Notes: generated by a model from the sequence alone, not told the origin. A stretch of DNA of 64,000 nucleotides from Callorhinus ursinus (GCF_003265705.1 NW_020312828.1:58121455-58185454), one strand, 5' to 3'; positions 33,970 to 45,090 are shown, counted from the stretch's first letter. A program made the numbers and translations.

Positions 33970-34325
33970 TTTTTCTAAAGACACCTTTGATTTAGGAACT
34001 GTCAAGCCACAGACTGGGGTAAGATATTTTCAACACATAAGCTGACTTTCATCCAGGATATGAAAATAACTCATTCATATCAATAAGAAAAAAGATAATT
34101 AAATTTTAAAAAATGAGGAAGAAGCTTGAACAGACAGTGCTTTACAGAAAGCCAATAAATGCATGAAATATTGGTCAATCTCATTGGTCATCAAGGAAAT
34201 TAAATTCACAATGAGATATCACTACATACCCACTAGAGTAGTTAAATTAAACACTGATAATTCCAATTGCTGGGGCTGATGTGGAACAACTGTTTCTATC
34301 ATTAAAAACACATGGTGGGTAAATT
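33970..34325 (+). mobile_element. Old L1M ORF2 C-terminal fragment
   Basis: The phrases "aatctcattggtcatcaagg", "attcacaatgagatatcact", "acccactagagtagttaa" and "ttgctggggctgatgtgg" follow ORF2 C-terminal order in the forward direction. Confidence 0.75.
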
Positions 34326-34405
34326 GGAAAATAAGCACAGGAAAAGATCCTCAATACCATTAGTCATCAAGGAAATTCCAATAAAAAGCACAATGATAAT
34401 TAAAC
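34326..34405 (+). mobile_element. Short L1M fragment repeating upstream homology
   Basis: The phrase "gaaaagatcctcaataccat" then "tagtcatcaaggaaattcca" is the same part of ORF2 as 34175-34215, so this L1 segment appears twice in a row. Confidence 0.65.
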
Positions 34406-34504
34406 AGTGTGGTAAAGTCATAAAACAGGCATATGAACCAATGGAACTGAATAGAGAGCCCAGAAATAAACCCACGTGTGTGTGTGTGTGTGTGTGTATA
34501 GTCA

Positions 34505-34547
<43 letters not shown>

Positions 34548-34735
34548 GTCAACTAATCTTTGTCAAGGGTCCAAGAACACACAATGGGGAAAGGATAGTT
34601 TCTTCAATAAAATGGTATTAGGAAAGGTGGGTATCCATATGCAAAAGAATGAAATTGAACCCCAATCTTGCACCACTCATGAAAATTAATTCAAAATGGA
34701 ACAAGACTGAAAAATTATGGAGTTGCCATCCAGGG
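34406..34735 (+). mobile_element. Old L1M ORF2 fragment, out of order
   Basis: The phrases "aaacagtgtggtaaagtcat", "accaatggaactgaatagag", "cagaaataaacccacgtgtg" and "caatggggaaaggatagttt" are ORF2 sequence that normally lies upstream of the pieces at 33970-34405. The order is therefore permuted. Two TG expansions split it. Confidence 0.8.
34474..34541 (+). repeat. Two (TG)n microsatellites inside L1M
   Basis: TG runs at about 34474-34498 and 34511-34541 flank tatagtcaatatatg. The word atagtcaa recurs right after the second run (34546-34553), so the site has been duplicated together with the TG tract. Confidence 0.93.
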
Positions 34736-35027
34736 GATTGAGAATAAATGAGAATAAATGACAGTTAACAAATTATCATAAAATCATAAAAAAGAAATGG
34801 CTCCCTGAAAATGTATCCTAGATTGAATGACATGAACAAGATCTTATGTAAGGTTAATTCTAAATGCAATAATTTATATTTATTTCTATTATTAATTTTA
34901 AATGCCCAGAGTTTATTTTTTTAAATAATATTATTCAAAATCCCAAAATAATTTGGCTGCATTTAGGGTCTCTAAATATTTTTTTAAATATTTAATGATG
35001 TCTCTTCATTTTCTAAGCTATATCTTT

Positions 35028-35222
35028 TTTTTTTTTTAAAGATTTTATTTATTTATTTGAGAGAGAGAGTGAGAGATAGAGAGCACGGGAGGGAAGAGGG
35101 TCAGAGGGAGAAGCAGACTCCCTGCTGAGCAGGGAGCCCGATGCGGGACTCGATCCCAGGACTCCAGGATCATGACCTGAGCCGAAGGCAGTCGCTTAAC
35201 CAACTGAGCCACCCAGGCGCCC
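35028..35222 (-). mobile_element. SINEC (tRNA-Lys-derived SINE), young
   Basis: The order is T-tract, "aaagattttatttatttatt", "gcagggagcccgatgcggga", "ctgagccgaaggcagtcgct", "gagccacccaggcgccc". A perfect 16-bp duplication, tctaagctatatcttt, flanks it (35012-35027 and 35223-35238). CpGs such as gatgcgggactcgat are still intact, which indicates recent insertion. Confidence 0.97.
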
Positions 35223-35238
35223 TCTAAGCTATATCTTT

Positions 35239-36944
35239 AAAATCCTGACTGACAGGGGCTCTGAAACTACTCACAAAATAGAATAATAAATTGTACCTAC
35301 TCCTGGGTCTTTGGTGTCACTATTGTCTGTATTCAGAAAATCCAACCATTGAAGCAGCCTATTTCTGTCAGGAACTCATTACTAAGCAAGTAATTATTCA
35401 TCCTCAGTAGTTTATATGTAAAATTATTGTACTTAAAATGCTGAAGTATTCACAAAACTTTATTATGCCTTCGTAGACAAGTCTATATAGCAGGGGATAT
35501 GTAAAAGTGTATTAAGATATGTGTTCAACTTTTCTATGTGGAGGAACAGTGGTAAAAGTACACTACTGGGACCTGAAATTTTACCTTTCATATAATGTTA
35601 AGATAACTCCAGAGAGATTAAATTAAATAAATTATTATATAGTTCATTCTCTTAGTATATAATTGCAGGGATGTTGTTAAATACTTACAAGTAAATAAAC
35701 CTCCTTGACTTAACACGATTTAGAGAAAACAATATTTTCAGGTTTTTCCCCTTATTTGCATAAAGAAATGATAAAAAATAGATCATGATTTAATATTATT
35801 ACACCATTGTTCAACATACATTGTTATTGCTTCTTAAAAATAGATTTCAAAACGTTAAGAAATAATAATTCAGCTTGAAATCAGAAATCAGTGTTGATTA
35901 GTGGCATGCTCAATCTTATAGCTTAAATAGATACTCCATGAAGATGAAAAAAATAAAATAGATAATATGCTAGGAATAAAAGAACATCTTGTGAAAAATA
36001 CCACCAATTTGAAACCTTGGTAACTATTCAAATTTATTTTTCTTCTCACTACAATTTGAGAATATCTAGAAGAGTAGGTAATAATTCGAGGGAGGTCTTT
36101 TCTGTTTCTTTTTCCAGTTTTGCAAGGATGTTATGATGTTAGAACTTCAATTCTTAAGTTCAAAAGATTTTTAAAATGTCCAGGAAGCTTGTGAATGGTA
36201 GGCTTATAAGGATTAAGACTCAAGGTTGAATAGCTGAAGTGAAAATAATGACTTTGGTAGTTCTCTCTACCTCTTCTATAAAGCAAGGGGAGGGCTCCTC
36301 AGTGAGGAAGAATGAAGGTCATAGACAGGAGGTGTTTGGCACCCTTAATTTAACCAATATGCAAATGCTTAAAAACATTCTTTTTATAGTACTTGGATCA
36401 ATTACTAAATCAGACATGAAAGGTCTAACTTTCAAGGAAACTAAACTTAGGATTCAATATGCAGCATTATGGAATCAAAAGAGTAGCCAGCACTCAGCAT
36501 GGAGTGTGGTGTTGCATAAGTAAGAAAATGGAATTACTTTCCAGTACTGTGGATTTATGATCTGTGAGGAAATAACTTTCGATGTGGAAATTTTCAACAT
36601 TACGTGTTGCCCACTTCAAAGCAAAATTGAGAGGGGGAAAAGCTCCCTAAAAACTCTGGAGTATTAATTTTGAAGATAGAAAAGTATTAAGATATTTTAT
36701 GATTTTAGATGATTTTGTTTTCACACAGAGAACAATTTTGAAAGCAGCTCATATGAATTTAGAAATTATTTGCAGGAAAGCAAATTATTGGATCTTTTAA
36801 TTTTATGATATATACTCTTCAATTAGTGCCTAAATCCTTACTAACTGAGAAGCCAGGTGCTTGGGGAGTCAGTAAAATATAAAACAAACATGGCTGTTGT
36901 GGTCATACAAATATCCTAGGGATCAAATATAGCTTTGCCTCTAG
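35239..36944. other. Unassigned AT-rich DNA
   Basis: I recognise no repeat. The 94-codon frame at 36239-36523 has no domain or good start context that I can defend. Confidence 0.5.
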
Positions 36945-37085
36945 GGGAGAATTCTTGGACAAGTGACAATCTCTCTAAATCTCAGGCTCCTTATTTTTAT
37001 AATGACATAAGGATACCTACTTCACTGGATTTATTGAGATACGTCAGTGTCCTGGCACTTTGCAGATATTCAGTAAACATTTATT
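36945..37085 (+). mobile_element. MIR
   Basis: The phrases "attcttggacaagtgacaat", "ctctctaaatctcaggctcc", "ataatgacataaggatacct" and "gtcctggcactttgcagata", ending "cagtaaacatttatt", give the MIR core and 3' end in order. Confidence 0.85.
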
Positions 37086-37112
37086 TCCTTTCCTTTAAAA
37101 GAAGTAGCTCAG

Positions 37113-37326
37113 GGCGCCTGGGTGGCTCAGTCGTTAAGCATCTGCCTTCAGCTCAGGTCATGATCCCAGGGTCCTGGGATTGAGCCCCGCATCGGGCTCC
37201 CTGCTCAGTGGGAAGCCTGCTTCTCCCTCTCCCACTCCCCCTGCTTGTGTTCCCTCTCTCGCTGTGTCTCTCTCTGTCAAATAAATAAAATCTTTAAAAA
37301 TAAAAAAAAATAAAAAAATAGAAAAT
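37113..37326 (+). mobile_element. SINEC (tRNA-Lys-derived SINE), young
   Basis: The head gggcgcctgggtggctcagt is followed by a canonical caniform body and an A-rich tail with aataaaaaaa variants. The duplication aaaagaagtagctcag / aaaagaagtaactcag flanks it (37097-37112, 37327-37342). It lies just after the MIR end. Confidence 0.97.
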
Positions 37327-37342
37327 AAAAGAAGTAACTCAG

Positions 37343-37669
37343 CATATTGAATTGTATGCTAAATGTGATATCTGAAAACTTTGCTGGATACTGCCATTTT
37401 CTAAACTGTGTTTTCTCTATCTAAAAACTTGGTAGTAAAAATCCCTGACTAACCAAAAGCATAAAAATTTTGATGGTTAAATAAGGTAACAAAATGTAAA
37501 GTTTTTCAAAACCTATAAAAAGCAATGTAAGTTATTCTCTTAAAATAATGGAATATTACGGTGTAAAAATATTAAAGTGTACCATTTTATAAAATCTAAA
37601 GTATCTATATTTCAATAATTCATCTTTAGAAATAAAAATTTACTTAATATAATGAAAACCATATGTATC
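37343..37669. other. Unassigned AT-rich DNA
   Basis: I recognise nothing in it. Confidence 0.5.
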
Positions 37670-37920
37670 TTTCCTGTCACCGTCTTTACCACTTATCACC
37701 CTCCACACACATATACAAATAACTACTGGTCTAATTTGATATTCAGAGTTATTATGATTTTCTCTGCACTTATAGTATATATGCATTTTCCCATAAATAT
37801 TATCATGCATGTTTTAATTTTGTTAAATGGAATATGTCATACTACCTGTATTCTTCTATAACTTAACTTTTATTAGATGTTATATAGTGAGATACCTCTT
37901 GTTAATATATAGAATTCAAA
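37670..37920 (-). mobile_element. Old L1M fragment, reverse orientation
   Basis: The phrases "ataaatattatcatgcatg", "ttaaatggaatatgtcatac", "ttattagatgttatatagtg" and "agaattcaaattcatgcact" match the reverse of the L1M 3' region in order. Diverged. Confidence 0.5.
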
Positions 37921-38439
37921 TTCATGCACTTTACTTTCCCTTTCATTAAGGAAACTGAGCTGTATAATATTATATCATATTCTAAACACAGAAATAGTGA
38001 GACAATTGTAGTTAAAAATTCCAGGGAATAGGACTTCAAGGGGAGGAGGCTTGAGGGCCATATTAGGATTCTGCCTATCACGTTGTTCTAATTCAAGAGT
38101 CCCTTGATTGTTTATAATCCCTGTTTTTCATAGAAATTTTAAAATTGTCTTATAAAATTTAACAAAAACCTTTGGTGGTATTCATTACATTTATATTTAA
38201 TATGTACATATAGAATAAATTGACCCTTTTATGATATCATATTCTCCTACCCTCTAAATGTGACATATGAATCTTTCATTTAAGTATTCATTCTTATTTA
38301 CAATTAATTATCTTATTTTCTCTTTCTTGAACTTAAACAATTTTGTGTAGTCATTGTCCTTGGGTAACATATTTGTCTCTTTAAATTGAAGTTGCGAATA
38401 ATACAAATTCACATTTAAAACTGTTTTAGTTGTGTTACA

Positions 38440-38650
38440 GTTTTATTAATTTTATTGAAATACAAAATGCTTATATAAAAGTACAAGTTAAAAGAGATAC
38501 AGCCCAACAGTTTTCACATAGTGAAACCACATTCAAAACCAGTGCCCAAATCAAGAAATGAAACACTAACAGAATCCACAAAACACTACTAGTTACTCTT
38601 TCTACTATCTGGCTCCCCACTCCCTATGTAGACACCAGCCTGATTTTTTC
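38440..38650 (-). mobile_element. Old L1M 3' end, reverse orientation
   Basis: The phrases "ttttattaattttattgaaa", "agagatacagcccaacagtt" and "cagtgcccaaatcaagaaat" resemble the reverse of L1ME-type 3' termini. A second similar start (ttataattgaggtgaaactc) follows at about 38655. Confidence 0.55.
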
Positions 38651-38769
38651 TTCTTATAATTGAGGTGAAACTCACATAACATACAATTTAACCAGTTAAC
38701 CATTTTAAAGGGCATAAGTCTAGTTTTAAAATTTTTCATCATCTCAGAAAAACACCTTGTGTCTTTTAA

Positions 38770-38977
38770 GTAGTTTCTTTCAGTAATGCTTTGTAGTTTT
38801 CGGTGCACAAGTCTTTCATCTCCATGGTAAAATTTATTCCAAGATATTTTTGGATGCTATCACAGTTGGAGTTATTCTATTAATTTCCCTTTTTTGAATT
38901 TTTATATGTTGACCTTATACTGAATCATGTCATCTGTAAATAAGGATAATCTCCTATTTCCTTTCCAATTTAAATGT
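38770..38977 (-). mobile_element. Old L1M ORF2 reverse-transcriptase region, reverse (left half)
   Basis: The phrases "aatgctttgtagttttcggt", "gcacaagtctttcatctcca", "tttattccaagatatttttg" and "aatcatgtcatctgtaaata" read L1 ORF2 backwards through the reverse-transcriptase C-terminal side. It is broken by a younger L1 insertion and resumes at 39168. Confidence 0.8.
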
Positions 38978-39160
38978 CTTTTTTAAAAATTTTATAATGT
39001 TATGTTAATCACCATGCAATACATCATTAGTTTTTGATGTAGTGTTCCATGATTCATTGTTTGCATATAACACCCAGCACTCCATTCAGTATGTGCCCTC
39101 TTTAATACCCATCACCAGCCTAACCCATCCCCCGACCCCCTTCCCCTCTAGAACCCTTAA
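38978..39160 (-). mobile_element. Young L1 3' end (about 185 bp) inside an old L1M
   Basis: The order is "aaaaattttataatgttatg", "cattagtttttgatgtagtg", "attcattgtttgcatataac", "aacccatcccccgaccccc". The target word ttaaatgtctttt stands on both sides (starting about 38970 and 39157), an excellent duplication. The same short 3'-end segment occurs at 28872 and 58528. Confidence 0.93.
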
Positions 39161-39167
39161 ATGTCTT

Positions 39168-39440
39168 TTATATTTTTTTCTTGCCTAATTGCTATGGCTA
39201 GGACTTCCAGTATAATGTTGAATGGCAATAGTGAAAAACAGGCAGCCTTCTGTCATTCCTAATCTTGGGCAAGAAGCTTTCAGTCTCTCACCACTGAGTT
39301 TGTTAGCTTTAATTAATGCTGTTAAGGAAGTTCTATGCCTATTCATTCTCATAATTCTGTAGTATGACTTTTTAATGAAAAGAAGTTCTTAATTTTAGTG
39401 TGGTCCAGTTTTCATTTTTTTTTCTTTCCCTTCATTGTCA
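39168..39440 (-). mobile_element. Old L1M ORF2 reverse-transcriptase region, reverse (right half)
   Basis: Continues with "tcttgcctaattgctatggc", "aggacttccagtataatgtt", "gaatggcaatagtgaaaaac" and "aagctttcagtctctcacca". It is collinear with 38770-38977 once the insertion is removed. Confidence 0.8.
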
Positions 39441-39574
39441 TTAATTTCTGTATCTTAAACTACAAACCTTTGCATCAGTGGGATCATAAAGATACTAACC
39501 TGTTATCTCCTAAGGGGAAAAAAAGAAAGGCATGACTCTTGCTTTACTTTTTACATTTTAATCAACAATAACAT

Positions 39575-39665
39575 AGAATATATATATACACACACATATA
39601 TTCTATGTATATATATTTCTATATACATAGAATATATGCATGTGTGTGTGTGTATATGTGTGTGT
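39575..39665. repeat. TA/CA/TG microsatellite forming an inverted repeat
   Basis: The part tatacacacacatatattct is mirrored as agaatatatgcatgtgtgtg about 45 bp later, with tctatgtata / tatacataga near the centre. The complementary CA and TG runs give a long imperfect hairpin. Confidence 0.85.
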
Positions 39666-39671
39666 GTGTGA

Positions 39672-39730
39672 AATAACATTAGATAAAGGTTCTTCTTCTC
39701 CATATGTTATCTAAGTGATCTAATGTTATT
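39672..39730. repeat. 13-bp inverted repeat
   Basis: The arms aataacattagat (39672-39684) and atctaatgttatt (39718-39730) are perfectly complementary around a 33-nt loop. They lie directly beside the TA/CA/TG hairpin. Confidence 0.9.
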
Positions 39731-39899
39731 AAAGAGTCCCTTTCCTTACTACACTGCAGTTTCATCCTGTCATAAATCAAGTGACTTTATATGTCTGTAT
39801 TTGTATATTAAAGTTTTTATTCTGTTCAACTGAACTTTTCTTGTTTCTTTGTACTAATATGACATGATTTAATTATTAGGACATTAAAATAAGACATAC

Positions 39900-40095
39900 T
39901 ACTTGAAATATAAGTCTCTCTATTTTTTTCCTTTTTCAATATTTCCTTGGCTCTTATTTACATTTTGCATTTTCACATGAATTTTGACATCATCTTGTCA
40001 TTTTCATACATACAGAATTGAATCTGGGATTTTGATTTGAATTACATTGAATCATTAATTCATAATATACTTAAATCACTCCTCATTGTTTGCCT
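39900..40095 (-). mobile_element. Old L1M ORF2 fragment, reverse orientation
   Basis: The phrases "tccttggctcttatttacat", "catgaattttgacatcatct", "gggattttgatttgaattac" and "attgaatcattaattcataa" follow the reverse of L1 ORF2. This part should precede, not follow, the piece at 38770-39440, so it is a separate or rearranged copy. Confidence 0.6.
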
Positions 40096-40179
40096 TATTA
40101 TTGCTGTATTGTATTTTTCAGTAATTTTAACACAACTCAATTCTTAATACAGTTCTTAATACAACTTCAATTCACTATA

Positions 40180-40860
40180 GAAAATTTCCAGCTTTTCAGC
40201 TGCTTTTGAACTTTTTTCTTTCTGTAGTTTATTTTTATCTTTCTGTATTTTAGAGTATATTTATCATAGTCACTTAAAGTCCTTGCCAACTAATTCCAAT
40301 ATCTGAACCACATGTGTATTTGTTTCCATTGTCATTTTCCCTTGATGTTCAGTAATATGATGCCATGGTTTAGCCTACCTATAATTTTTACTTAATGACA
40401 GACGTTGTGTATGAAATATATGGAAGTCTCATGAAATTATCTTCCTCCAAAGAGTTTATGCTTTCTCCTATTAGGCATAATTGGACTGACTGATCACAAA
40501 TTTTTCCAATCAAAAAGATTGATCAATTTATTCTAAGAACTGTTTTATTTGAGGCTAGATTGCACCTCTAGTAGGGTCCAGTTAACCTCTACTTCATTGC
40601 TAGAGGTTCATTCAGTGTTTTTATACATTGAGCCTCTTATATTCTGCAGGCGTGGCTTCCTTCAGGACCATACTGACACCTGGCTGTTTAATAAGCTTTG
40701 CACCAGATACTCAGCCCCTGCTGGCATTTCTGACCCTCTTGGATTTTCAACAAGTGTCTGTCTTAATATTTCCTCTAATGCAGAGCTTGGCAATCTCCTG
40801 CCTACAGGCAAAATCCACCATCCTTCTTCACTTCCCCATCAATTTTTGGTAGTTTAAAAG
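40180..40860 (-). mobile_element. Old L1M (L1ME-like) 3' UTR, reverse orientation
   Basis: The phrases "cacttaaagtccttgccaac", "taattccaatatctgaacca", "gtgtatttgtttccattgtc" and "gatgttcagtaatatgatgc" follow the reverse of an L1ME 3' UTR. The 102- and 74-codon frames at 40549-40857 are side effects of this sequence and have no domain. The last 70 bp overlap the start of a hAT element. Confidence 0.65.
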
Positions 40861-40944
40861 ATTATGAACTGTTCATCTATATTATAATGTGGGAGAATAA
40901 AGTAAGAATAATACTTTAGGACACATGAAAATTACATTAAATTA

Positions 40945-41078
40945 AAAGGTCAGTATCCATAAATATAGTTTTATTGGAATCCAGACACACTTAATCATTT
41001 TAGTTTTGTATAAGGCTTCTTCTCCATTATAACAGCAGAATTGAGTAGTTGAGACAGAGGCTGTATATGGTGTTTTCT
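40945..41078 (-). mobile_element. hAT-Charlie non-autonomous element, piece 1
   Basis: The phrases "agttttattggaatccagac", "ttataacagcagaattgagt" and "agttgagacagaggctgtat" are the reverse complement of the element found forward at 46571-46792. A stub (gagcttggcaatctcctgcc) at about 40784-40803 may be its other end. Confidence 0.7.
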
Positions 41079-41368
41079 CTACACTGCTGCCCATGGCACT
41101 ACAAACTGTATATGAGAATGTTATGACATGACAGCGTTGTGAGTACCACATGTATCACCGTTCTATGTGAAAAAAAAATTTTTTTTTCCAAAGATATATC
41201 AAGTCTGTCTGTAGATCAGCATCAGTAGATGAGCCTGTGAAATCAATTTTTAAGATAGGGAACACAGACTTTGAACCCCAATTAGAGAAAATGTTTCCCT
41301 TTAAAAAAGAATTCCATTCTGATATTTAATACATTTGTATTTTTGAAAACAATTATTATTATATTTTA

Positions 41369-41570
41369 TTTATTTTTTTAAAGATTTTATTTATTTATTT
41401 GACAAAGAGAAACACAGTGAGAGAGGGAACACAAGCAGGGGGAGTGGGAGAGGGAGAAGCAGGCTTCCCGCGGAGCAGGGAGCTCAATGCGGGTCTCAAT
41501 CCCAGGACCTTGGGACCATGACCTGAGCCCAAGGCAGACGCTTAATGACTGAGCCACCCAGGTGCCCCAT
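41369..41570 (-). mobile_element. SINEC (tRNA-Lys-derived SINE), young
   Basis: The order is "aaagattttatttatttatt", "agagagggaacacaagcagg", "gagccacccaggtgccc". The duplication attattatatttta (41355-41368, 41571-41584) is perfect. It lies between the two pieces of a hAT element. Confidence 0.97.
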
Positions 41571-41654
41571 ATTATTATATTTTAAATTGAATCAAGAAAA
41601 TTTCTGGATAGTTGCTCTTTCTCATGTCATATGTCTCTATATAATATCCTCGCT

Positions 41655-41738
41655 TTTGATTCTTGGCCCACAAAGACTAAAATATTTATTATCTGACCCT
41701 TTACAGAAAAAAAATTGTTAAACCCTGCTCTAAAGGGT
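41655..41738 (-). mobile_element. hAT-Charlie non-autonomous element, piece 2
   Basis: The phrases "tggcccacaaagactaaaat", "ttattatctgaccctttaca" and "ttgttaaaccctgctct" form the reverse of the 5' end of the element seen at 46571. Pieces 1 and 2 are the same transposon, separated by about 580 bp that includes the SINE. Confidence 0.75.
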
Positions 41739-42064
41739 CCTATATACTAGTTATTGTTTTTCAAGGTTGTTAACAATTTATGCACTGTGACTTGATTGCA
41801 AGTGACCTTATAATATATATATTCAAGTATCTGGTAATGCAAGTCTGTACTTGTTGTTTGTATCTTTAATATTTTAAAAGCTATTGTAAAATCATTATAA
41901 AATCCAAATAGTATTGCAATGGCCTTGAAATCTGAACTCATTGGAACTATAGCCCACAAAAGGCCACTGTAACTTAGTGCCTGAATATAGCTAGGCTGAG
42001 TATCTGCTAAATATAAAAACATCAACATTCTTCACAGGCTTTAAAGGTCAACATTCTTAATCCT

Positions 42065-42540
42065 CATAATACGATATTGAAAACTTCTAAGACACAATTC
42101 AAAATATTCATCATATAGGGGCCCTGGGTGGCACAGGCATTTAAGCATTGGACTCTTGGTTTTGGCTCAGGTCATGATCTCAAGGTCTGATTGAGCCCCA
42201 GGGCAGGCTCTGAGCTCAGCAGGGATTCTGCTGGAGTTTCTCTCTCAAATAAATAAATAAATCTTAAAAAATTCAACATATGAAGATCCAGGAAAATCTC
42301 AATTCACATAGGAAAACACAATGAACAGATGCCCAACATTGAGATGGCACAGATATTGAAATTATTTGACAAAGACTTTAAATACTCCAACAAGTAATTA
42401 TGAATACACTTGAAATAATCAGGAAGATAGTGTCTATGAAGAAACAGAAGATGTAAAGAGGAATGAGATAGAAATTTATAATTAAAAATTACAATAACCA
42501 TAATAAAATCTGTTGAAATAGGTGCCTATAGTGAGGACTC
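42065..42540 (+). mobile_element. Old L1M (L1ME-like) fragment
   Basis: Outside the SINE, "aattcaaaatattcatcata", "aacagatgcccaacattgag", "gatattgaaattatttgaca" and "aagactttaaatactccaac" follow the forward L1M 3'-region/ORF1-type sequence. It is the opposite orientation of the related block at 40180-40860. Confidence 0.6.
42118..42270 (+). mobile_element. SINEC (tRNA-Lys-derived SINE), shortened
   Basis: The head ggggccctgggtggcacagg, "tggctcaggtcatgatctca" and the tail tctctcaaataaataaataaatc are present. The CT-rich middle is shorter than in other copies. The duplication is attcatcatat / attcaacatat. It interrupts the L1M fragment. Confidence 0.93.
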
Positions 42541-43267
42541 TAAATTCATCCTCTGTTTGAATGAGACTAAGAAATTGAAGTTAGGCTGAGAACTTCTTTT
42601 TTTCTTGCTTAACATTAAATATTAATACTCCAGAATTAGTATATAAGAACTTCTCCAATTTCTCCTTTTAACTATAAATTCCTACAAATATAAAAGATAT
42701 TCTGATTTGGGGGCAAGAGTTGGCCATAAAAATCTATTTAACAACCACCTACGATGTTTCTCATACAGGTTTTATGAAGACCACACTACCCTAAATAATT
42801 CCTGATATAAAGATCATTCTTGTGAAATTCTATTGCTTTATATTTCCTTAGTAATTATACATGCACTTCTCTTCTTTTGAGACCCATTTCATACCACCAC
42901 CTATGTGCTTCCACACCTATATTTGTTACAGTTAAAAATTAGGATATGTGATTTGACATTTCTTTAAAAAGTAAAAAAATAAAATTAATTAATTAATAAT
43001 TGGTGTCACATTTGGAAAACTTCACTGAGAATTTAAGAAGGGTAAAACTGAAGCAAATCATATTGGGACTTATAACTCACCTTAGTAAAAGGAATGTCCA
43101 CTGTGTTTTAAGTGCAATGCCTTAACTAATTTATTTTATGTACTGATTTTCAAGTATAGATAATGGTCTCTAAGCAATATCTATAAAATGTAGACTATGT
43201 GAAATAATGTGTGAAAGACTGAAGTAGAGTTTGAGATATATCTTATAAAAATAGGTATATTTATTCA
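42541..43267. other. Unassigned AT-rich DNA
   Basis: I recognise nothing in it. Confidence 0.5.
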
Positions 43268-43461
43268 GGGGTGCCTGGGTGGCTCAGTCAGTTAAGCATC
43301 TGCCTTTGGCTCAGGTCATGATCCCAGGGTCTTGGGATCGAGCCCCAAGTCTGGCTCTCCACTCAATGGGGAGCCTGCTTCTCCCTCTCCCTCTGCTGGC
43401 TGCTTGCCCTGCTTGTGCTCTCTATCTCTGTGTCAAATAAATAAATAAAATCTTTTTAAAA
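43268..43461 (+). mobile_element. SINEC (tRNA-Lys-derived SINE)
   Basis: The head ggggtgcctgggtggctcag and canonical body include an extra ctgctggctgcttgccctgc segment before the CT-rich tail, a subfamily-type variant. A partial duplication around atattcagg flanks it. Confidence 0.96.
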
Positions 43462-45090
43462 ATAGATATATTCAGGTCAGACTACTCCAGTTTGTTCAGA
43501 TATGCTTGCCATGAGATTATTATGGATATGAACCCTGTAACTTTTTTTTTAACCCTATAACTTTTTATGTTTTGAGAAAACGATGAGACTGTAGACTCAT
43601 TTTTATGTTTATATATGGCAGAATATCAGTTACTCTGTCTCCTCAGTGTCCTAGCTACTGAATCAGCAGTATAGGAACTAACAGCATGCATATAAAATTC
43701 ATATGGCCAAGTAATAACAACATCTGCATTTACTGTGTTTTTATTCTATGTCATGATTTTGATTCACCATTTTTTTTTAATTCTCTCCAAATGCTGTAAA
43801 GGTGTTATTCCTATTTATATGGTAGGCAACATGGGTTCAGGAAAATTCTGTAATGTTTTAAAAATCACCCAGCTTATATTTGAGTTATTTAATCACTGAT
43901 GAGTTTGACTACAAAATTTCTCTTCTTAATGTCTTATATTGCTTTATGTATTAGAACAGAACGACTACCCAGTCTTTCAAAAGAAAGATCAAATTTTTTT
44001 CCAAGTTATCATGTCATGTTCTTAGTAACTCTATGTTCATAGGGACAGTATGTTAGCCTAATCTACTGAGATATTTAAACTTGGAAGGAATAATAAATTC
44101 CTGGACTATAAATACCAAACCCAAGAGCTCAAGACAAGTTATTACACAACTTAGAATTCTATAAATGTGTTTGATGAAAAGGCATTTACTAACTCCTAGC
44201 ATATTGAAGTTTAAAAATTTTCCTTGTAATTTTAAAATGTTTTGCTATGCAATATTCATCTTTTAAAACTCCATCTTCTAGCATAATAGACAAGATTCTC
44301 TCTTCTTTTTTTGTGACAAATCTTCAACAATTGAAAACAATTCCCATTCTATTTTTTTTTTCTCCTCCACATCTGTTTTCTCTTCTACATTAGATCTGAC
44401 TTCTTGTCACCTCACTGTCCTTGTCTGGTATGCCTTGGCACAAAACTCTAATCCACATCCTTCTAATATCAAGCCATCCAGACACAAATTCAATACTCCA
44501 AAAGTGTTCTGGCTAGGGTTGCAATTATTTTGGGGTCAAGATTTTTTGTTGAAAAGAATGAAGCACAAAACAATAACTGCCTATAACAATACATGCAAAA
44601 GTGCATGCCTTTTAGTTTGGGAGCGTCATTTGTGTTTGGATACCATTTTTTCTTTGCTTTTGGGAGACAGACTGGAGCCAAGGAAGAATAGAATTGATTT
44701 TATTCTGTCCTCCAGACTTTTTCTAAACTTTAGACTTTTATTTCAGGAAAAAAGTGATCTTTAGGGTACTGACAAGTTGACCTGCTAGTTAACCAGAAGG
44801 CCAATGAGACCAAATCCCTATGTCTTTTTGGTAAAAATGGTATTGTTATTGGAAATTTTATATTTGCTTTATTTATCAAAAAATAACCATGGTGGTCTAG
44901 GTATGTGTAGTCCCTAAACTCTAATTGCATCTTTAAAATAGAATCTTAGGATATAATTAGAATCTGGTTTACATCTTATATTTAACCTCTGTTAATGCCG
45001 TTGAGTGTGAACTCTTGACACCTATTTCTAGGATTCATGAGTGAAAATAGGAAATCTCTTATAGTCCTTTCCTTCATTTCCCGTGTCCTA
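43462..45090. other. Unassigned DNA; 109-codon frame without domain
   Basis: I found no repeat family. The frame at 44435-44764 starts at an ATG and stays open, but it shows no motif, low-complexity bias or splice context I can use. I treat it as chance. A small 19-bp tandem echo (aaccctgtaactttt / aaccctataactttt) lies at 43531-43566. Confidence 0.45.

Noticed and set aside
36239..36523. 94-codon + strand frame
   Set aside because: No recognisable domain and no neighbouring gene structure.
44435..44764. 109-codon + strand frame
   Set aside because: No motif, no family resemblance and no splice or promoter context; consistent with chance.
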